64,000 bases of DNA from Westiellopsis prolifica IICB1 (GCF_004323185.1 NZ_NAPS01000002.1:1884408-1948407); one strand, 5' to 3'. Shown: positions 8,996 through 18,983, counted from the first letter of the stretch. Notes: generated from the sequence alone by a model not told the origin. A program made the numbers and translations.

Positions 8996-10159
8996 CTATT
9001 TTTGCAAAACATAAGAAGCCGTCTGTGCAAAGAAATTAGCCGCTGCTACAGGAGTATGCTGAGATATTAATTTTTGCGAATTTTGTCCCATTTTAGAAAT
9101 ATAATTTGGATTATCGATCAAGCGCTTCATTGCTTCAGCGAGTGTCTCTGGATTATACGGATCAAAAATATAACCGTTTTCACCATCAATCACCATTTCA
9201 GATGCTCCTGCCCATTTTGAACAAAGGATAGGCTTACTAAAAGCCATTGCTTCTAAGACAACCATTCCCCAAGTATCTTCCAAAGAAGGAAAAACGAAAA
9301 TCTCAGCATTCTGAAAATATACTCCTAGATTCTTATAGTCAACCCAACCGACCCAGTTAACGCAATCTTGTATATTCTCATCGGTACAAAAACTCTCAAG
9401 CTCTTCCTGCTGTGGTCCTCTACCGACAATTTGTAAGGTGTAGTTACAATAATTTTCCTGTTTGAGAATAGCACATGCTTTCAGCAATTGATGAAGTCCT
9501 TTTCTCTGCTCTATCCGTCCTACGTATAAAAAAACTGGGTGTTGTTGCTGTGGAACAATTTTTTCAATATCAAAAGTCTGAGGTACTTGCAATAAACTTT
9601 TGACGTCCGGAACCATGTATGCTCTCCTTCGGACTTTATCTTTTTGGACTCCTAAAAATTGGATCAGATATTCCTCTCCACCGTAACTATTTGTAATTAA
9701 TGCATCTGCAAACCAAGCCATCATGCTTCTGAGGAATGAACGGACTTTTGAATGTCGAAAGTCTACGTTTGGTGAACTACCCTCCCAAGCAAGAACAAGT
9801 CGCCATTTCCCGAAGGGTTTGAAAAGCAATGCTAATACCGTCCAAGCAGAGAAACCGCTTGTAAAAACTACATGAGGTTTAAATTGCAATAAATAACGGA
9901 TAATACCTGGAGATAAGAACATAAAACCACCGCTATAGTCGGTTTTTTCCTTGTTTGTTGTTACTCGCATGGTCTTTCCGACTACTTTAACCGCAGAATT
10001 ATTTCCAGTCTGTAAATCAAAACCAGGCCAAGGACGACCCGTGTAGAGAATAGTTTGCTCAGATAAGTTTGCTAGTTCTTCTAAAACTGGTTGCCAATAA
10101 GTACCTAGCTCTACAGTTGGAAGAAGCAAAGCTATACGGGGTTTGTCTATTTTATTCAT
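8996..10159 (-). CDS. GT4-family glycosyltransferase
   Basis: A GT-B fold retaining glycosyltransferase of 387 residues. The C-terminal donor domain carries FLYVGRIEQRKGLHQLL (about 210-226), EIFVFPSLEDTWGMVVLEAMAFSKPIL (about 292-318) with the EX7E pair (E in LED and E in LEA), and the G-rich DGENGYIFDP segment. The N-terminal acceptor domain is shorter and more divergent. It should add one sugar to the lipid-linked repeat unit on the cytoplasmic side. The gene is in the minus-strand polysaccharide run, 67 bp after the GT2 gene and 109 bp before the epimerase gene. Donor and linkage are unknown. Confidence 0.88.
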   Translation of the reverse strand: MNKIDKPRIALLLPTVELGTYWQPVLEELANLSEQTILYTGRPWPGFDLQTGNNSAVKVVGKTMRVTTNKEKTDYSGGFMFLSPGIIRYLLQFKPHVVFTSGFSAWTVLALLFKPFGKWRLVLAWEGSSPNVDFRHSKVRSFLRSMMAWFADALITNSYGGEEYLIQFLGVQKDKVRRRAYMVPDVKSLLQVPQTFDIEKIVPQQQHPVFLYVGRIEQRKGLHQLLKACAILKQENYCNYTLQIVGRGPQQEELESFCTDENIQDCVNWVGWVDYKNLGVYFQNAEIFVFPSLEDTWGMVVLEAMAFSKPILCSKWAGASEMVIDGENGYIFDPYNPETLAEAMKRLIDNPNYISKMGQNSQKLISQHTPVAAANFFAQTASYVLQK

Positions 10160-10226
10160 TAATTTGTTACTTTTTTAATGCTATTACTGGAACATTGCTT
10201 CCTATGTTTTTATTTGACTTTAGAAT

Positions 10227-11147
10227 TTAAGCTACTAACTTGTGAGATAACACTGACTTTAAAACTAATCTTGCATAAGGAAGTAGCCAGTAGAAAACCC
10301 AGAATGGGCCAGCATGTCTACAGGCAAATACTTTCCATTCTTTAATTGGTAGTCCTCTGGGCTGATTAATTTTCTCCCATCGTTGACGCAAAGTTAAATT
10401 TGGTTCATCCCAAGCTTGATGTCTTAAGGGATTATACTCACAGATTCCGACATATCTTGGTGCTAGCCAAACTGAACCACCTTGTTGGTGAACTCGTAGT
10501 CCATAATCAAAATCTCCTGTGCTATGACGAAATGCTGGGTCAAGATTTCCTACTGCTTGAACTACTTCTCTGGATAAGAGGACACAGTTACCATTAATGG
10601 TTGAACAGGGTTTTAATTGATTATCGTCTGGTTTGATTAAATTAAACTTCAGAGGATGCCACCAACTACTTGCAATCATACCTCCATAACTAGGCAAACC
10701 AGTTTTTGGATCTTGAGTAGACCCGACCACAACTGTTTTCACATAACCTTGTTTAGTTAAATCATGGTAAGAAGTCAGCAAACTACTTATAGCTTCTGGG
10801 TAAAGAATAGTGTCATCATTGAGCCAGAGATAGTAGTCATAATCGTACTTGATAGCCTCAGCAAAAGCTAACCTCATTCCTCCGTTCCAAAACAGGTCTC
10901 CACTTCCCAACAGAACATTGATCCCAGAGTAATGACTACGTACTACTTCTCCTGTACCATCAGTGCTGCCATCATCTACTAAGTAAACTTGCATCTCAAT
11001 ATTTGATGGCAATTCCTGTTTGTACAAAGCCTCTAAACAGCCTAAAGTCTTCGCCAGGCGATTGTGACAAGTCATAATTACAGCGAGACGTAAGGTTTTG
11101 GTGGTAGCTTTTTGGCTATGATTGGTGACTGTATTTTTAACCTGCAT
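10227..11147 (-). CDS. GT2-family glycosyltransferase
   Basis: A GT-A fold transferase of 306 residues. It begins with a basic leader, then LAVIMTCHNRLAKTLGCLEAL (about 22-42), YLVDDGSTDGTGEV (about 54-67) and the metal-binding YLWLNDDT (about 106-113), followed by GGMIASSWWHP and a NGNCVLLSREV block typical of rhamnosyltransferase-like GT2 enzymes. A hydrophobic aromatic C-terminus (FWVFYWLLPYARLVL) suggests membrane association. Its probable job is adding a residue, possibly rhamnose, to the growing repeat unit; the sugar assignment is inference only. It is 62 bp downstream of the polymerase gene. Confidence 0.87.
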   Translation of the reverse strand: MQVKNTVTNHSQKATTKTLRLAVIMTCHNRLAKTLGCLEALYKQELPSNIEMQVYLVDDGSTDGTGEVVRSHYSGINVLLGSGDLFWNGGMRLAFAEAIKYDYDYYLWLNDDTILYPEAISSLLTSYHDLTKQGYVKTVVVGSTQDPKTGLPSYGGMIASSWWHPLKFNLIKPDDNQLKPCSTINGNCVLLSREVVQAVGNLDPAFRHSTGDFDYGLRVHQQGGSVWLAPRYVGICEYNPLRHQAWDEPNLTLRQRWEKINQPRGLPIKEWKVFACRHAGPFWVFYWLLPYARLVLKSVLSHKLVA

Positions 11148-11209
11148 AAATGTTTATGAAAATATGATTCAGAGCAACCATAACTTAATGTAAATTATTT
11201 TTTTTCAAA

Positions 11210-12454
11210 CTAGGTAGTTAAGCGATGGAGAGGTGAAAATTTTCTTTTGAACTCAATAGCAGAAGAAAGTGATACACAGACATATACAACCCAAAACGTA
11301 TTTACTAATAAAATACAACTGTCACTGAAATTCAGAAGACAAAAAAGTCCAATAAATTGTAACATCCAGGCATATTCTATGGTTCTAGAGTAAATAAATA
11401 ATATTATGACTCTTTTTAAAGTCAAAAATAAATTAACGATAAATGTTAAGAACCCAATGAAACCAAGTTGAACAAAAAGATCTACATAACCGTTATGAGA
11501 GTGGAAGGAGGTAGCACTACGAGAAACTGCCTCATCGAAAGCTGCCCAGCTATTTTTTATGACATAATCAGCAGCTTGTGAACCCCAAAAACCTCCATAA
11601 CCATAGCCCAACCAAGGTCGCTCTAATCCTTTTTCAATAGAGAGACCCCAAAGAGGAGTGCGACCGTTAAATTCAAGATCCTTTCCTAATAAATCAACTA
11701 CTATAAACTCCAAATTAGCAGTCAACAAAACAGTAACTGCAATAGCAAATAAAGAAAAAATTAAAAATATTAATAGTCTAACTTTACCTTGTTTATTGAT
11801 TTTATATAAAAGAACAATAGCTAAAGAAAAAACAATCATTAACAATGAAGTTTTACTGTTAGCTTTTATCGCTAAAAATAAAGTTAATAAAAAGCCAATA
11901 ATTGCAGCAATTTTATTATTTTTTTTGTCTAAATATGTTACTACAAATATTGAAGCAAAAAGTCCCAACTGACGGCCAAGTGTCTGTTTGTGTGAGTAGA
12001 TACCTAACCAAGATAATTTTCCATCGACTACAGCAGTGCCAAAAGATGGAAATAAAAAGACACTACCTAAAGATAGAATCATTGATATTCCAGCACTCCA
12101 AGACAGCAAGCTTACCTGTTCTCTAGGACGGTATTGCATTGCTAAATAAGCTCCTAAGAGACTTGAGCGGAGTAAAAACCTCAATTGATATGCAGTACTT
12201 TCTGGATTGTTAGACCAAAAAAGTGAGGCAAACGCTAAACTGAGCAATAAGAGTAAAGAGATATCTCGTGTGGCAACATAAAGAAATCTTTTTCCTCGTC
12301 CAAAAATTACAAAAAATAAAAATAAATAGATTATTATACTGACGAGATTTACTATTAAGGGTGGGAAAGGGAAAAACTCAGTAAGTAAAATTAAAGCAAT
12401 TGTACTTATAATCTCTAGCTTATTTTTCAAAGCTACAAGCGATATTTTTGTCAT
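11210..12454 (-). CDS. Wzy/O-antigen ligase-type membrane protein
   Basis: A polytopic membrane protein of 414 residues with about ten hydrophobic spans and one large periplasmic loop around residues 255-310. The loop has GRTPLWGLSIEKGLERPWLGYGYGGFWG and a conserved SFHSHNGYVDLFVQLGFIG block, the pattern of the O-antigen ligase/polymerase family (Wzy_C). In a locus with its own Wzx and chain-length kinase, the likely role is polymerising flipped repeat units outside the membrane. WaaL-type ligation is the alternative; sequence alone rarely separates the two. Confidence 0.85.
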   Translation of the reverse strand: MTKISLVALKNKLEIISTIALILLTEFFPFPPLIVNLVSIIIYLFLFFVIFGRGKRFLYVATRDISLLLLLSLAFASLFWSNNPESTAYQLRFLLRSSLLGAYLAMQYRPREQVSLLSWSAGISMILSLGSVFLFPSFGTAVVDGKLSWLGIYSHKQTLGRQLGLFASIFVVTYLDKKNNKIAAIIGFLLTLFLAIKANSKTSLLMIVFSLAIVLLYKINKQGKVRLLIFLIFSLFAIAVTVLLTANLEFIVVDLLGKDLEFNGRTPLWGLSIEKGLERPWLGYGYGGFWGSQAADYVIKNSWAAFDEAVSRSATSFHSHNGYVDLFVQLGFIGFLTFIVNLFLTLKRVIILFIYSRTIEYAWMLQFIGLFCLLNFSDSCILLVNTFWVVYVCVSLSSAIEFKRKFSPLHRLTT

Positions 12455-12517
12455 TTTTTCTAATCAAGGACTGATAATTTTCAGTAGCATAATATTTTAA
12501 AAATGTTTATGAAAATA

Positions 12518-13759
12518 TCAACAAATCTCTTGAAAAAGAGATTTGTAGTGATCTGCTTGAATTTCTAAAGTAAATTCTTGTAATACCTTTTCCCTAGCAA
12601 AATATGATAGTTGACGATGCCTTTCCTGATTTTCGAGTACCCAGGCAATACCTTGAGCCAAATCTTCAACTTTATAAGCTTGAGCTAAGTAACCATTTTT
12701 TTGATGCTCAATCATATCTGGCATACCGCCAATGTTAAATGCGACACTGGGTGTTCCACAAGCGATCGCTTCCATGACTGTGTTGGCTAAATTTTCTTCA
12801 ATTGAAGGTAAAACAAACACATCTGCGGCTGAATATACCACAGCCAAAGACAAATCATCATTAAGCGTACCGACGTAATGAGCCTGAAAACCAAAATCAG
12901 GAGGATTTTCTGGTTGAGATGCTCCAAAAATGACTACTTCTAAGCGATCTTTCCAGCCAGATTTGCTCAACTCTTCCAAAGCTGCTTGTAACAGATGAAA
13001 GCCTTTTCTTTTATCACTGGTTGCTCGTAATGAACCGAAGAGAACAAGTTGCTTATCTTGTGGTAATTTGAGTAGTTTTCTGGCGATGTGACGCTCAATA
13101 GGTCGATATGTTTGAACATCCACTCCATAAGGAATAACTTCAACACGTAAATCTTGAAAAAGCGAACTATCTCTTGCACATCTAGCTAACCAAGAGCTAG
13201 GTGTAACTATTGTGAGGTTAAGTTTTTTCCAAGCATTCGTTTTGCGTTTCCATACCCAACGAGACAAATCCCAGTCCTTGTTGCTACCAAGCTGAGGACA
13301 AGTTCCACAGGATTTAATGTAGCGCTCGCAATCACCACTGTAGTGACATCCTCCAGTGAACGCCCACATATCATGAAGCGTCCAAACTAAAGGTTGTTTC
13401 AGCTTGGCAAGTGTTTCTATATGTACAAATGCTCCACTAATCCAGTGTAAATTAATGATATCTGGATTAATAGCAGCAATTTTGGGAATTACTCTATCTG
13501 GTAACCATTGAAGAGAAAATATATTTTCACTTCGTTGACGATAAAACTTTAATGGTAAAGTATCAAATGTCAATTTTGAACGTGCTAGCCCTTGAAACAT
13601 CCTAATTCTTGGCGCCAATACTGTTTTGTCATCACTATTTTTTTCTTGTACTAGCATTTGTGAATTGATACCAATATTTTGCAACCCCTTGTGCAAACGA
13701 TATGAAGCACGAGCTGCACCACCTGAAATATCTTGAGTACTAAGGAGCAAAATTTTCAT
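12518..13759 (-). CDS. GT4-family glycosyltransferase (WcaC-like)
   Basis: A GT-B glycosyltransferase of 413 residues. The N-terminus ISGGAARASYRLHKGL (about 11-26) and the cysteine-containing WTLHDMWAFTGGCHYSGDC (about 127-145) are characteristic of the WcaC-like GT4 subgroup; the further CGTCPQLG could make a small metal site with the preceding cysteines. The donor domain shows LVLFGSLRATSDKRKGFHLL and FVLPSIEENLANTVMEAIACGTPSV with the EX7E residues. It should add a sugar to the lipid-linked oligosaccharide. It is 43 bp downstream of the HlpA-like gene and 63 bp upstream of the polymerase gene. Confidence 0.88.
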   Translation of the reverse strand: MKILLLSTQDISGGAARASYRLHKGLQNIGINSQMLVQEKNSDDKTVLAPRIRMFQGLARSKLTFDTLPLKFYRQRSENIFSLQWLPDRVIPKIAAINPDIINLHWISGAFVHIETLAKLKQPLVWTLHDMWAFTGGCHYSGDCERYIKSCGTCPQLGSNKDWDLSRWVWKRKTNAWKKLNLTIVTPSSWLARCARDSSLFQDLRVEVIPYGVDVQTYRPIERHIARKLLKLPQDKQLVLFGSLRATSDKRKGFHLLQAALEELSKSGWKDRLEVVIFGASQPENPPDFGFQAHYVGTLNDDLSLAVVYSAADVFVLPSIEENLANTVMEAIACGTPSVAFNIGGMPDMIEHQKNGYLAQAYKVEDLAQGIAWVLENQERHRQLSYFAREKVLQEFTLEIQADHYKSLFQEIC

Positions 13760-13802
13760 TGGAGCAAATTCTTATTTGAAAAATTTCACTAATGTTAATA
13801 TG

Positions 13803-14732
13803 TCAAACTAGATTAAGTATCTTTTTGATGTTCTGTTTGAGAGGTTGGAGTGGGTCTTCTTTAAATAAAGTTTGTTGTGTAAAAGTATCTGCTTGCACAT
13901 TTTTAGATATAAAAGGTGGATGCTTTAAAGGAAAGATCATTTCCTCTGTAGGCATATTGTTGTAGGGGGATTTTTTATTTCCAGTGAAATGAGTAGAATC
14001 TGAACCGAAGCCTATATTAGAAATTAAGTTCCCATTTGAGATAATACCTAAGCTGCTTTGAAGCCAACAAGCAAATGTCCATTGAAAATCCCATATGTTC
14101 ATGGAAGGGTTATTGTAAACAGAGTCAAATATCTTGCTCCAATATTGAACTGACCTAGAATCCATGAGGATATTATCGAGAAAACCCATAGCTTTCATTT
14201 CTGGCCAAAGCTTCATGTATAAATCAAAGTGCTGCCAAGCACGTCTCCAGCTTGCCCAGCCCCAGGAATGGTTGTATATAGAAAAGTAGTAACTGTAATT
14301 AGTTCGTTTGCGTCCAAACTGAACATTTTGTCCAGAAATTGAAGAGATCCGGGTATCGTACCTGTATTTCTCTAGTAATTCTTCACAGAAACGAAAAAAT
14401 GTTGGATGAGGTACACAGTCATCTTCTAAGATAATTGCTTCTTCAACATTATTGAAAACCCAATCCAGACCACTAGAAACGCGTTTTGCACACCCTAAAT
14501 TCACATCTGAGTAGTTTGTCAGAACATCACAATCCCAGTCAACACGGTTAATAATTGCACGAGTAGCTTCACACTTTTCTGGCTCATCAGCACGGTCGTG
14601 TCGGGGACCATCTGCGATGACAAAAAGTTTTGGTGGTTTGGCTTGGCGAATTGTTTCAAAAACACGCTCTGTTGTATGTGGGCGTTTGAAAATAATAAAC
14701 GCTACTGGCGTTTGCAAATGAAATTGAGACAT
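13803..14732 (-). CDS. GT-A glycosyltransferase (HlpA-like / GNT-I-like)
   Basis: The 309-residue protein starts with TPVAFIIFKRPHTTERVFETI (about 8-28) and has KLFVIADGPRHDR, then the metal-binding EEAIILEDDCVPHPTFFRFC (about 97-116), which provides a DxD-like EDD motif. NHSWGWASWRRAW (about 149-161) follows. This is the pattern of proteins often annotated as hemolytic protein HlpA-like, now seen as GT2/GT13-like glycosyltransferases. Together with its place between the flippase and a GT4 gene, this supports a role in repeat-unit assembly. No haemolysin activity is implied. Confidence 0.8.
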   Translation of the reverse strand: MSQFHLQTPVAFIIFKRPHTTERVFETIRQAKPPKLFVIADGPRHDRADEPEKCEATRAIINRVDWDCDVLTNYSDVNLGCAKRVSSGLDWVFNNVEEAIILEDDCVPHPTFFRFCEELLEKYRYDTRISSISGQNVQFGRKRTNYSYYFSIYNHSWGWASWRRAWQHFDLYMKLWPEMKAMGFLDNILMDSRSVQYWSKIFDSVYNNPSMNIWDFQWTFACWLQSSLGIISNGNLISNIGFGSDSTHFTGNKKSPYNNMPTEEMIFPLKHPPFISKNVQADTFTQQTLFKEDPLQPLKQNIKKILNLV

Positions 14733-14798
14733 GAAAGCTTACCTAATCAATTTAAGGTAGAGATGAGTTAAAAAGTAAATGATCCTTCACTCATTTAC

Positions 14799-16151
14799 TC
14801 ATTTAGTATTAAATCCTTTGACGTATCTGAATATTCTATTTAATAAACTTGGTAATAAAATTGCTTTGGTTTGCATCATAAAAATCTTTCTAGTTCGTGG
14901 CAAAAATAGAAAAGATATATATGAAGCAATACATTGAGCAATTAGTGAAGAAATTGCTGCTCCTATACCTCCATAACCTTTGATTAAAAAGTAGTTCAAA
15001 ATTATATTGATGACTGCACCATTGGCAGTTGCTATAAATGTAAATTGCATTAAATTTTCTGCTGTGGTCCACAGACCACATACCAAGCCTATGGAAACAA
15101 ATAATCCAGTCCAAATATGGATTATAAGTATAGTCCCTGCTTCTGCATATTCTTGGCCATACATCAAATTGATAATTTGGTATGAGAACAATGAAAATGT
15201 TACACCAACTGCAAAAGACACAATTGTCAGAAAGTCTAAAACTTTCTGTATTTGTTCATAGTACAGATCTTGATTTACTTGTTTGGCTTTTAAAATGGAT
15301 GGAAAGACTGAACTTGTTATGGCAGTTGGTATGAAATACCAAATTTCTGATATCTTGATTGCTGCCGAGTAGATTCCTACTGCTTTGTCACCAATCATCT
15401 GACCTAGCATTAACTGATCAGTTCGCATGTAAATCATGACGACAAAACTTGTAAAAATGAGTGTCCAGCTATCTTTAAGTAACTCTATGGCATACTTCGA
15501 GCTAAAATGCCATGCTTGTATGAAATAACCTTTAATCCTATACGCCACTACAAGTCCCAAAGCACTCAGAGCGGTTTCAGCAGAATAAGCCCAAGCGAAA
15601 AAAAGTAATGGAGCTTGTATTTGGATCAAGAAAACCCGCATACAACTAGCTAGCACCAAACCTATATTCTTAAACCAAACCGTATATTTGGACTGAACTT
15701 GGGATTGGAACCAATAATCAATAACGTAATAAGATTCAAAAAACATTCCCACAGTCATAATTCCAACCAATTGATGGATAAGAATTTCGCGGGGACGGAT
15801 AATGATAATTACCGCAACTGAGAGAAATATGATCACAACTTGGGCTAAAACCTTCATTAAGAAGGCTGTGCCTAAGATTTCATCTTTCTTGTTGGGTTGA
15901 CGGACAATGTTACGAACAACAATGCTATCAAGTCCTAGATTTGCAACTGTGTTGAAGATAGCAGTAAAAGCGATCGCGTAATTAAAAATACCGAAATTTT
16001 TTGGTCCGAGGTAGCGGGCTACCCATACGCCCACCAATAGTCCCGTACCCATTCGTAAAACTCTATCTGCTAACAGCCAACCTGTGTTACTAATAATCTT
16101 TTGTAGGTTAGGACTGAGTTTATCGGTAATTCTTTCTATGTTTTTGAGCAT
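14799..16151 (-). CDS. Wzx-type polysaccharide flippase
   Basis: A 450-residue polytopic protein with about twelve to fourteen hydrophobic segments, in the MOP/PST exporter family. The N-terminus NTGWLLADRVLRMGTGLLVGVWVARYLGP (about 22-50) is the signature start of bacterial Wzx/RfbX proteins, and TDQLMLGQMIGDKAVGIYSAAIKISE (about 243-268) is the usual mid-protein block. It should flip the undecaprenyl-linked repeat unit to the outer leaflet. The gene begins 49 bp after the BY-kinase gene ends, so the two export components are co-transcribed at the head of the locus. Confidence 0.92.
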   Translation of the reverse strand: MLKNIERITDKLSPNLQKIISNTGWLLADRVLRMGTGLLVGVWVARYLGPKNFGIFNYAIAFTAIFNTVANLGLDSIVVRNIVRQPNKKDEILGTAFLMKVLAQVVIIFLSVAVIIIIRPREILIHQLVGIMTVGMFFESYYVIDYWFQSQVQSKYTVWFKNIGLVLASCMRVFLIQIQAPLLFFAWAYSAETALSALGLVVAYRIKGYFIQAWHFSSKYAIELLKDSWTLIFTSFVVMIYMRTDQLMLGQMIGDKAVGIYSAAIKISEIWYFIPTAITSSVFPSILKAKQVNQDLYYEQIQKVLDFLTIVSFAVGVTFSLFSYQIINLMYGQEYAEAGTILIIHIWTGLFVSIGLVCGLWTTAENLMQFTFIATANGAVINIILNYFLIKGYGGIGAAISSLIAQCIASYISFLFLPRTRKIFMMQTKAILLPSLLNRIFRYVKGFNTK

Positions 16152-16200
16152 TAGTAAGCAACTACCTCAAAAGCGATCGCATCTTTTATAAAGTACTGAA

Positions 16201-18420
16201 TCAACGATTTTTCACCATCAGAGATTTTTTAGACACACTAGTTGACTCCACTGAATCTTTTGCATAGTAGAAGTAGCTGTCAGGTTCGCGCTTCACGCTG
16301 ACACCATTAATGACCATACCCAATATTTTTTGTCCTGACTGAGTTAAAAACTCTTTAGCTGCACTAGCACTTGCAAAATCAACCACTTCTGGACGCACCA
16401 CTAACAGAATACCGTCTGCTAATTTACCCAGAACTGCTGCATCTGCTGTTCCTGCTAAAGGTGGAGCATCGAAAATTACACAATCATAATCTTTTGTAAA
16501 GTTCGCAACTAAGGCAGCCATACGCTCGGAATCTAGTAGGGCTACTGGATTAGGAGGTATCACTCCAGAGGTGAGAACGTGTAAATTGGGCATTACTTCG
16601 TGGACAACGGTCTCTAAAGGAACTTGATCAACAATGATATTACTTAAGCCTTTTTTATTGCTTAGTTGCCAAATATGATGCTGGATGGGATGACGCATAT
16701 CAGCATCTACCAAAAGTACTCGACGTTCAACTTCTACCATTGCTACAGCCAAATTGGCAGAAACCTCTGATTTTCCTTCTTTAGGAATGGAACTAGTAAC
16801 TGTAATTGCTTTTAGCTGCTTATCTGAAAGGAATTTCAAGTTTGCTTGTAGCATTTGGTATGCGTCACCAACAGGAAAATGGGGGACATCTCTACCAACT
16901 ACTCTGGGAACTGGTCTATCTAAACCTTCTACTGAATAGCTATTTTTCCCACTTCGACTAACACTAGGAATTACCCCTAGCAAAGTGTATTGGAAAAGTT
17001 CTCTCGCTTCTTTAACAGTTTTGATAGAGCGGTCTATTAAATCAGAAATCAGAGCAGCAATTATTCCAAGCAGTATACCTAAAATTCCTCCACCAAAAAC
17101 AATCAGAGCTTTTCTCATTCCACTCGGCTCATCTGGTACTAATGCAGGGGAAATGATTCGAGCATTACCAATATTTTGGTTTTCGGCTACGTTAATTTCT
17201 TGTAATCTGGTCAAAAGCGTTTCATAAGTTGTTTGCGCGGCTTTCAGCTTTCGCTCTAGTTCCCGTTGGGTTTGCTCTAATCGAGGTAAAGTATTGGCTC
17301 GCTGTTTGTACAAAGACCATGTATTTCTCAAATCAGCAATTCGTTTCTCCAAACCTGCACGTTCTTTATCTGTACTTGCTAAATCTTCAATCAGCTTTTG
17401 TCGTACCTCTCCCATCTGTAAATTAGCTGTAGACATTTGCTGACTATTACCACCTACTTGCTCTACTCGCTGTCGTAATAAATTTTTCAGAGCAGAAACT
17501 TTTTCTTCTAACTGAGAGACTGTCGGATGTCCTGGTAGATAACGGGTTCGCGCCACCGCCAAATCGGTTTGTGCTTCCTGGAGTTCTTTGATTACTTCTT
17601 GAGTTCCAGCTACTTGGCTCAAGTCAACTGCTGATACAGCTTCTTGCGAGTTCACCCTAGCCTGGTTTTGTAATTTCTCCAGACGAGCATTAGCATCAAC
17701 AAGTTGAGCTTGGGCTTGGGCAATTTCATCTTCTAATTTTGAGATTGTATTAACTGCTGCGGTTGCTTCTTCTTGCAGAACGATTACCTTATTTTTCTCT
17801 TTGAATCTACGTAAGGCTAATTCTGCTTTCTGCACAGCTTCCTCAGTTTTAGGTAACTGCTGCAATATAAATTTACCTGCTGAGGTTGCTTCTTCTCTAT
17901 TGGCTTGGATGTTTTGCTTAATATAAGCATCAACTACTTTATTGATGACTTTTGCAGCCAATTGAGGGTTTTCATCTGTATAAGATATTTCTAGGACATC
18001 TGTACCTTTGAGACCCTCTACTTTCAAATTTTTTAGCAAATCCTTAATTTTTAAGGGTTCACCTTCATCATCTTTGAGGCTCAAGGTTGTGATGGTTTCC
18101 TGAATTACAGGAACAGATGTAACAATTTTAGCTTGTGTGTCTAAGGGACTGTCCTTCTCCGCTAGAGATTCCAGTCGTCCTAAATCTTCTCCCAATCCTG
18201 TTAATGAGGATGCTCGATTTGTCTTAATTAACAGACTCGCTTGTGCTGTATATGTCGGTTTCGATGATAATGCGTATAATAATGCAAGGGTGAGAACTAC
18301 TCCAAATACTCCTACTGCGGTCATCCAACGTCGTTGTAGAACAAGCAAGTATTTTTGAACATCTATCTCTTCAAGTTGATATTCAGATTCTTTCATGGCA
18401 GATGTTGGCCTATTAATCAT
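16201..18420 (-). CDS. Wzz/GumC-type chain-length regulator fused to BY-kinase
   Basis: A polysaccharide co-polymerase of 739 residues with its tyrosine kinase on the same chain, as in Wzc. Order: Wzz domain with a first membrane span (about 32-52), long periplasmic coiled coil (about 185-420), second span (about 440-465), then the cytoplasmic BY-kinase. The kinase has Walker A SIPKEGKSEVSANLAV, Walker A' RVLLVDADMRHP and Walker B DCVIFDAPPLAG. The C-terminal tail has only a few tyrosines (SYFYYAKD), fewer than proteobacterial Wzc. It controls polymer length and export. As the first gene of the minus-strand run it is probably next to the main promoter. Confidence 0.93.
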   Translation of the reverse strand: MINRPTSAMKESEYQLEEIDVQKYLLVLQRRWMTAVGVFGVVLTLALLYALSSKPTYTAQASLLIKTNRASSLTGLGEDLGRLESLAEKDSPLDTQAKIVTSVPVIQETITTLSLKDDEGEPLKIKDLLKNLKVEGLKGTDVLEISYTDENPQLAAKVINKVVDAYIKQNIQANREEATSAGKFILQQLPKTEEAVQKAELALRRFKEKNKVIVLQEEATAAVNTISKLEDEIAQAQAQLVDANARLEKLQNQARVNSQEAVSAVDLSQVAGTQEVIKELQEAQTDLAVARTRYLPGHPTVSQLEEKVSALKNLLRQRVEQVGGNSQQMSTANLQMGEVRQKLIEDLASTDKERAGLEKRIADLRNTWSLYKQRANTLPRLEQTQRELERKLKAAQTTYETLLTRLQEINVAENQNIGNARIISPALVPDEPSGMRKALIVFGGGILGILLGIIAALISDLIDRSIKTVKEARELFQYTLLGVIPSVSRSGKNSYSVEGLDRPVPRVVGRDVPHFPVGDAYQMLQANLKFLSDKQLKAITVTSSIPKEGKSEVSANLAVAMVEVERRVLLVDADMRHPIQHHIWQLSNKKGLSNIIVDQVPLETVVHEVMPNLHVLTSGVIPPNPVALLDSERMAALVANFTKDYDCVIFDAPPLAGTADAAVLGKLADGILLVVRPEVVDFASASAAKEFLTQSGQKILGMVINGVSVKREPDSYFYYAKDSVESTSVSKKSLMVKNR

Positions 18421-18526
18421 AAATTACAATTAAAAATCTGCTAATCGCTTATACCAATTATCTATAAAAGAAAGCTGCATATATAATATATTTTATGTGC
18501 TGTGCAGATCCAAAAATAATTGGTGA

Positions 18527-18952
18527 TTAACCGATAAATCCGAAATCCTTGCTGCTTTTACAACCAACCATTTTTGAATGTCTGCGAGTGAATTCTCCTA
18601 CCGAAGGGTTTCCTTCTGGATAAATTACCCCCATTGCTTGCTGCCAAAGTTCTGGAGCTGCAATCGATACTTCATAAACGCGATCGCGCTTTTTCAGGTG
18701 ATACCATTTTTTTTCTTGACATTGATCACACCAAAATGCTTCCAACCATTCTCCTTCTAGAGGTACTGCGGTTTTCTTTGCTACTAAAAAAAGTGCTGTT
18801 TGTCGCCCTATTCCCCTCTGCTGGAGTTGTCCTGGGCGATCAGCAAATAATGGATATTTTTGACTGACACTATCTAGATAGCATCCGTGAATCGGACAAT
18901 AGATCGCTCGTCGTTTTGAACGTTTGCGATTTCGGTCACATCTTCTTTGCAC
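18527..18952 (-). CDS. conserved-looking basic protein with possible zinc-binding cysteines
   Basis: I do not recognise this 141-residue protein. It has a very basic N-terminus (MQRRCDRNRKRSKRRA), then CPIHGC (about 19-24), a charged middle, and CDQCQ (about 74-78) before KKWYHLKKRD. The CxxxxC and CxxC pairs could form a zinc ribbon. It starts 35 bp from the nearer copy of the structured repeat motif and is 106 bp ahead of the BY-kinase gene on the same strand, so it may be co-transcribed with the polysaccharide locus or regulate it. That is inference from position. Confidence 0.6.
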   Translation of the reverse strand: MQRRCDRNRKRSKRRAIYCPIHGCYLDSVSQKYPLFADRPGQLQQRGIGRQTALFLVAKKTAVPLEGEWLEAFWCDQCQEKKWYHLKKRDRVYEVSIAAPELWQQAMGVIYPEGNPSVGEFTRRHSKMVGCKSSKDFGFIG

Positions 18953-18983
18953 TTTGACCTCCCTTGTTGGGTAAATGTACAGT

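Noticed and set aside
13803-14732. Haemolysin annotation for the HlpA-like protein
   Set aside because: The EDD metal motif, GT-A layout and polysaccharide context point to a glycosyltransferase.
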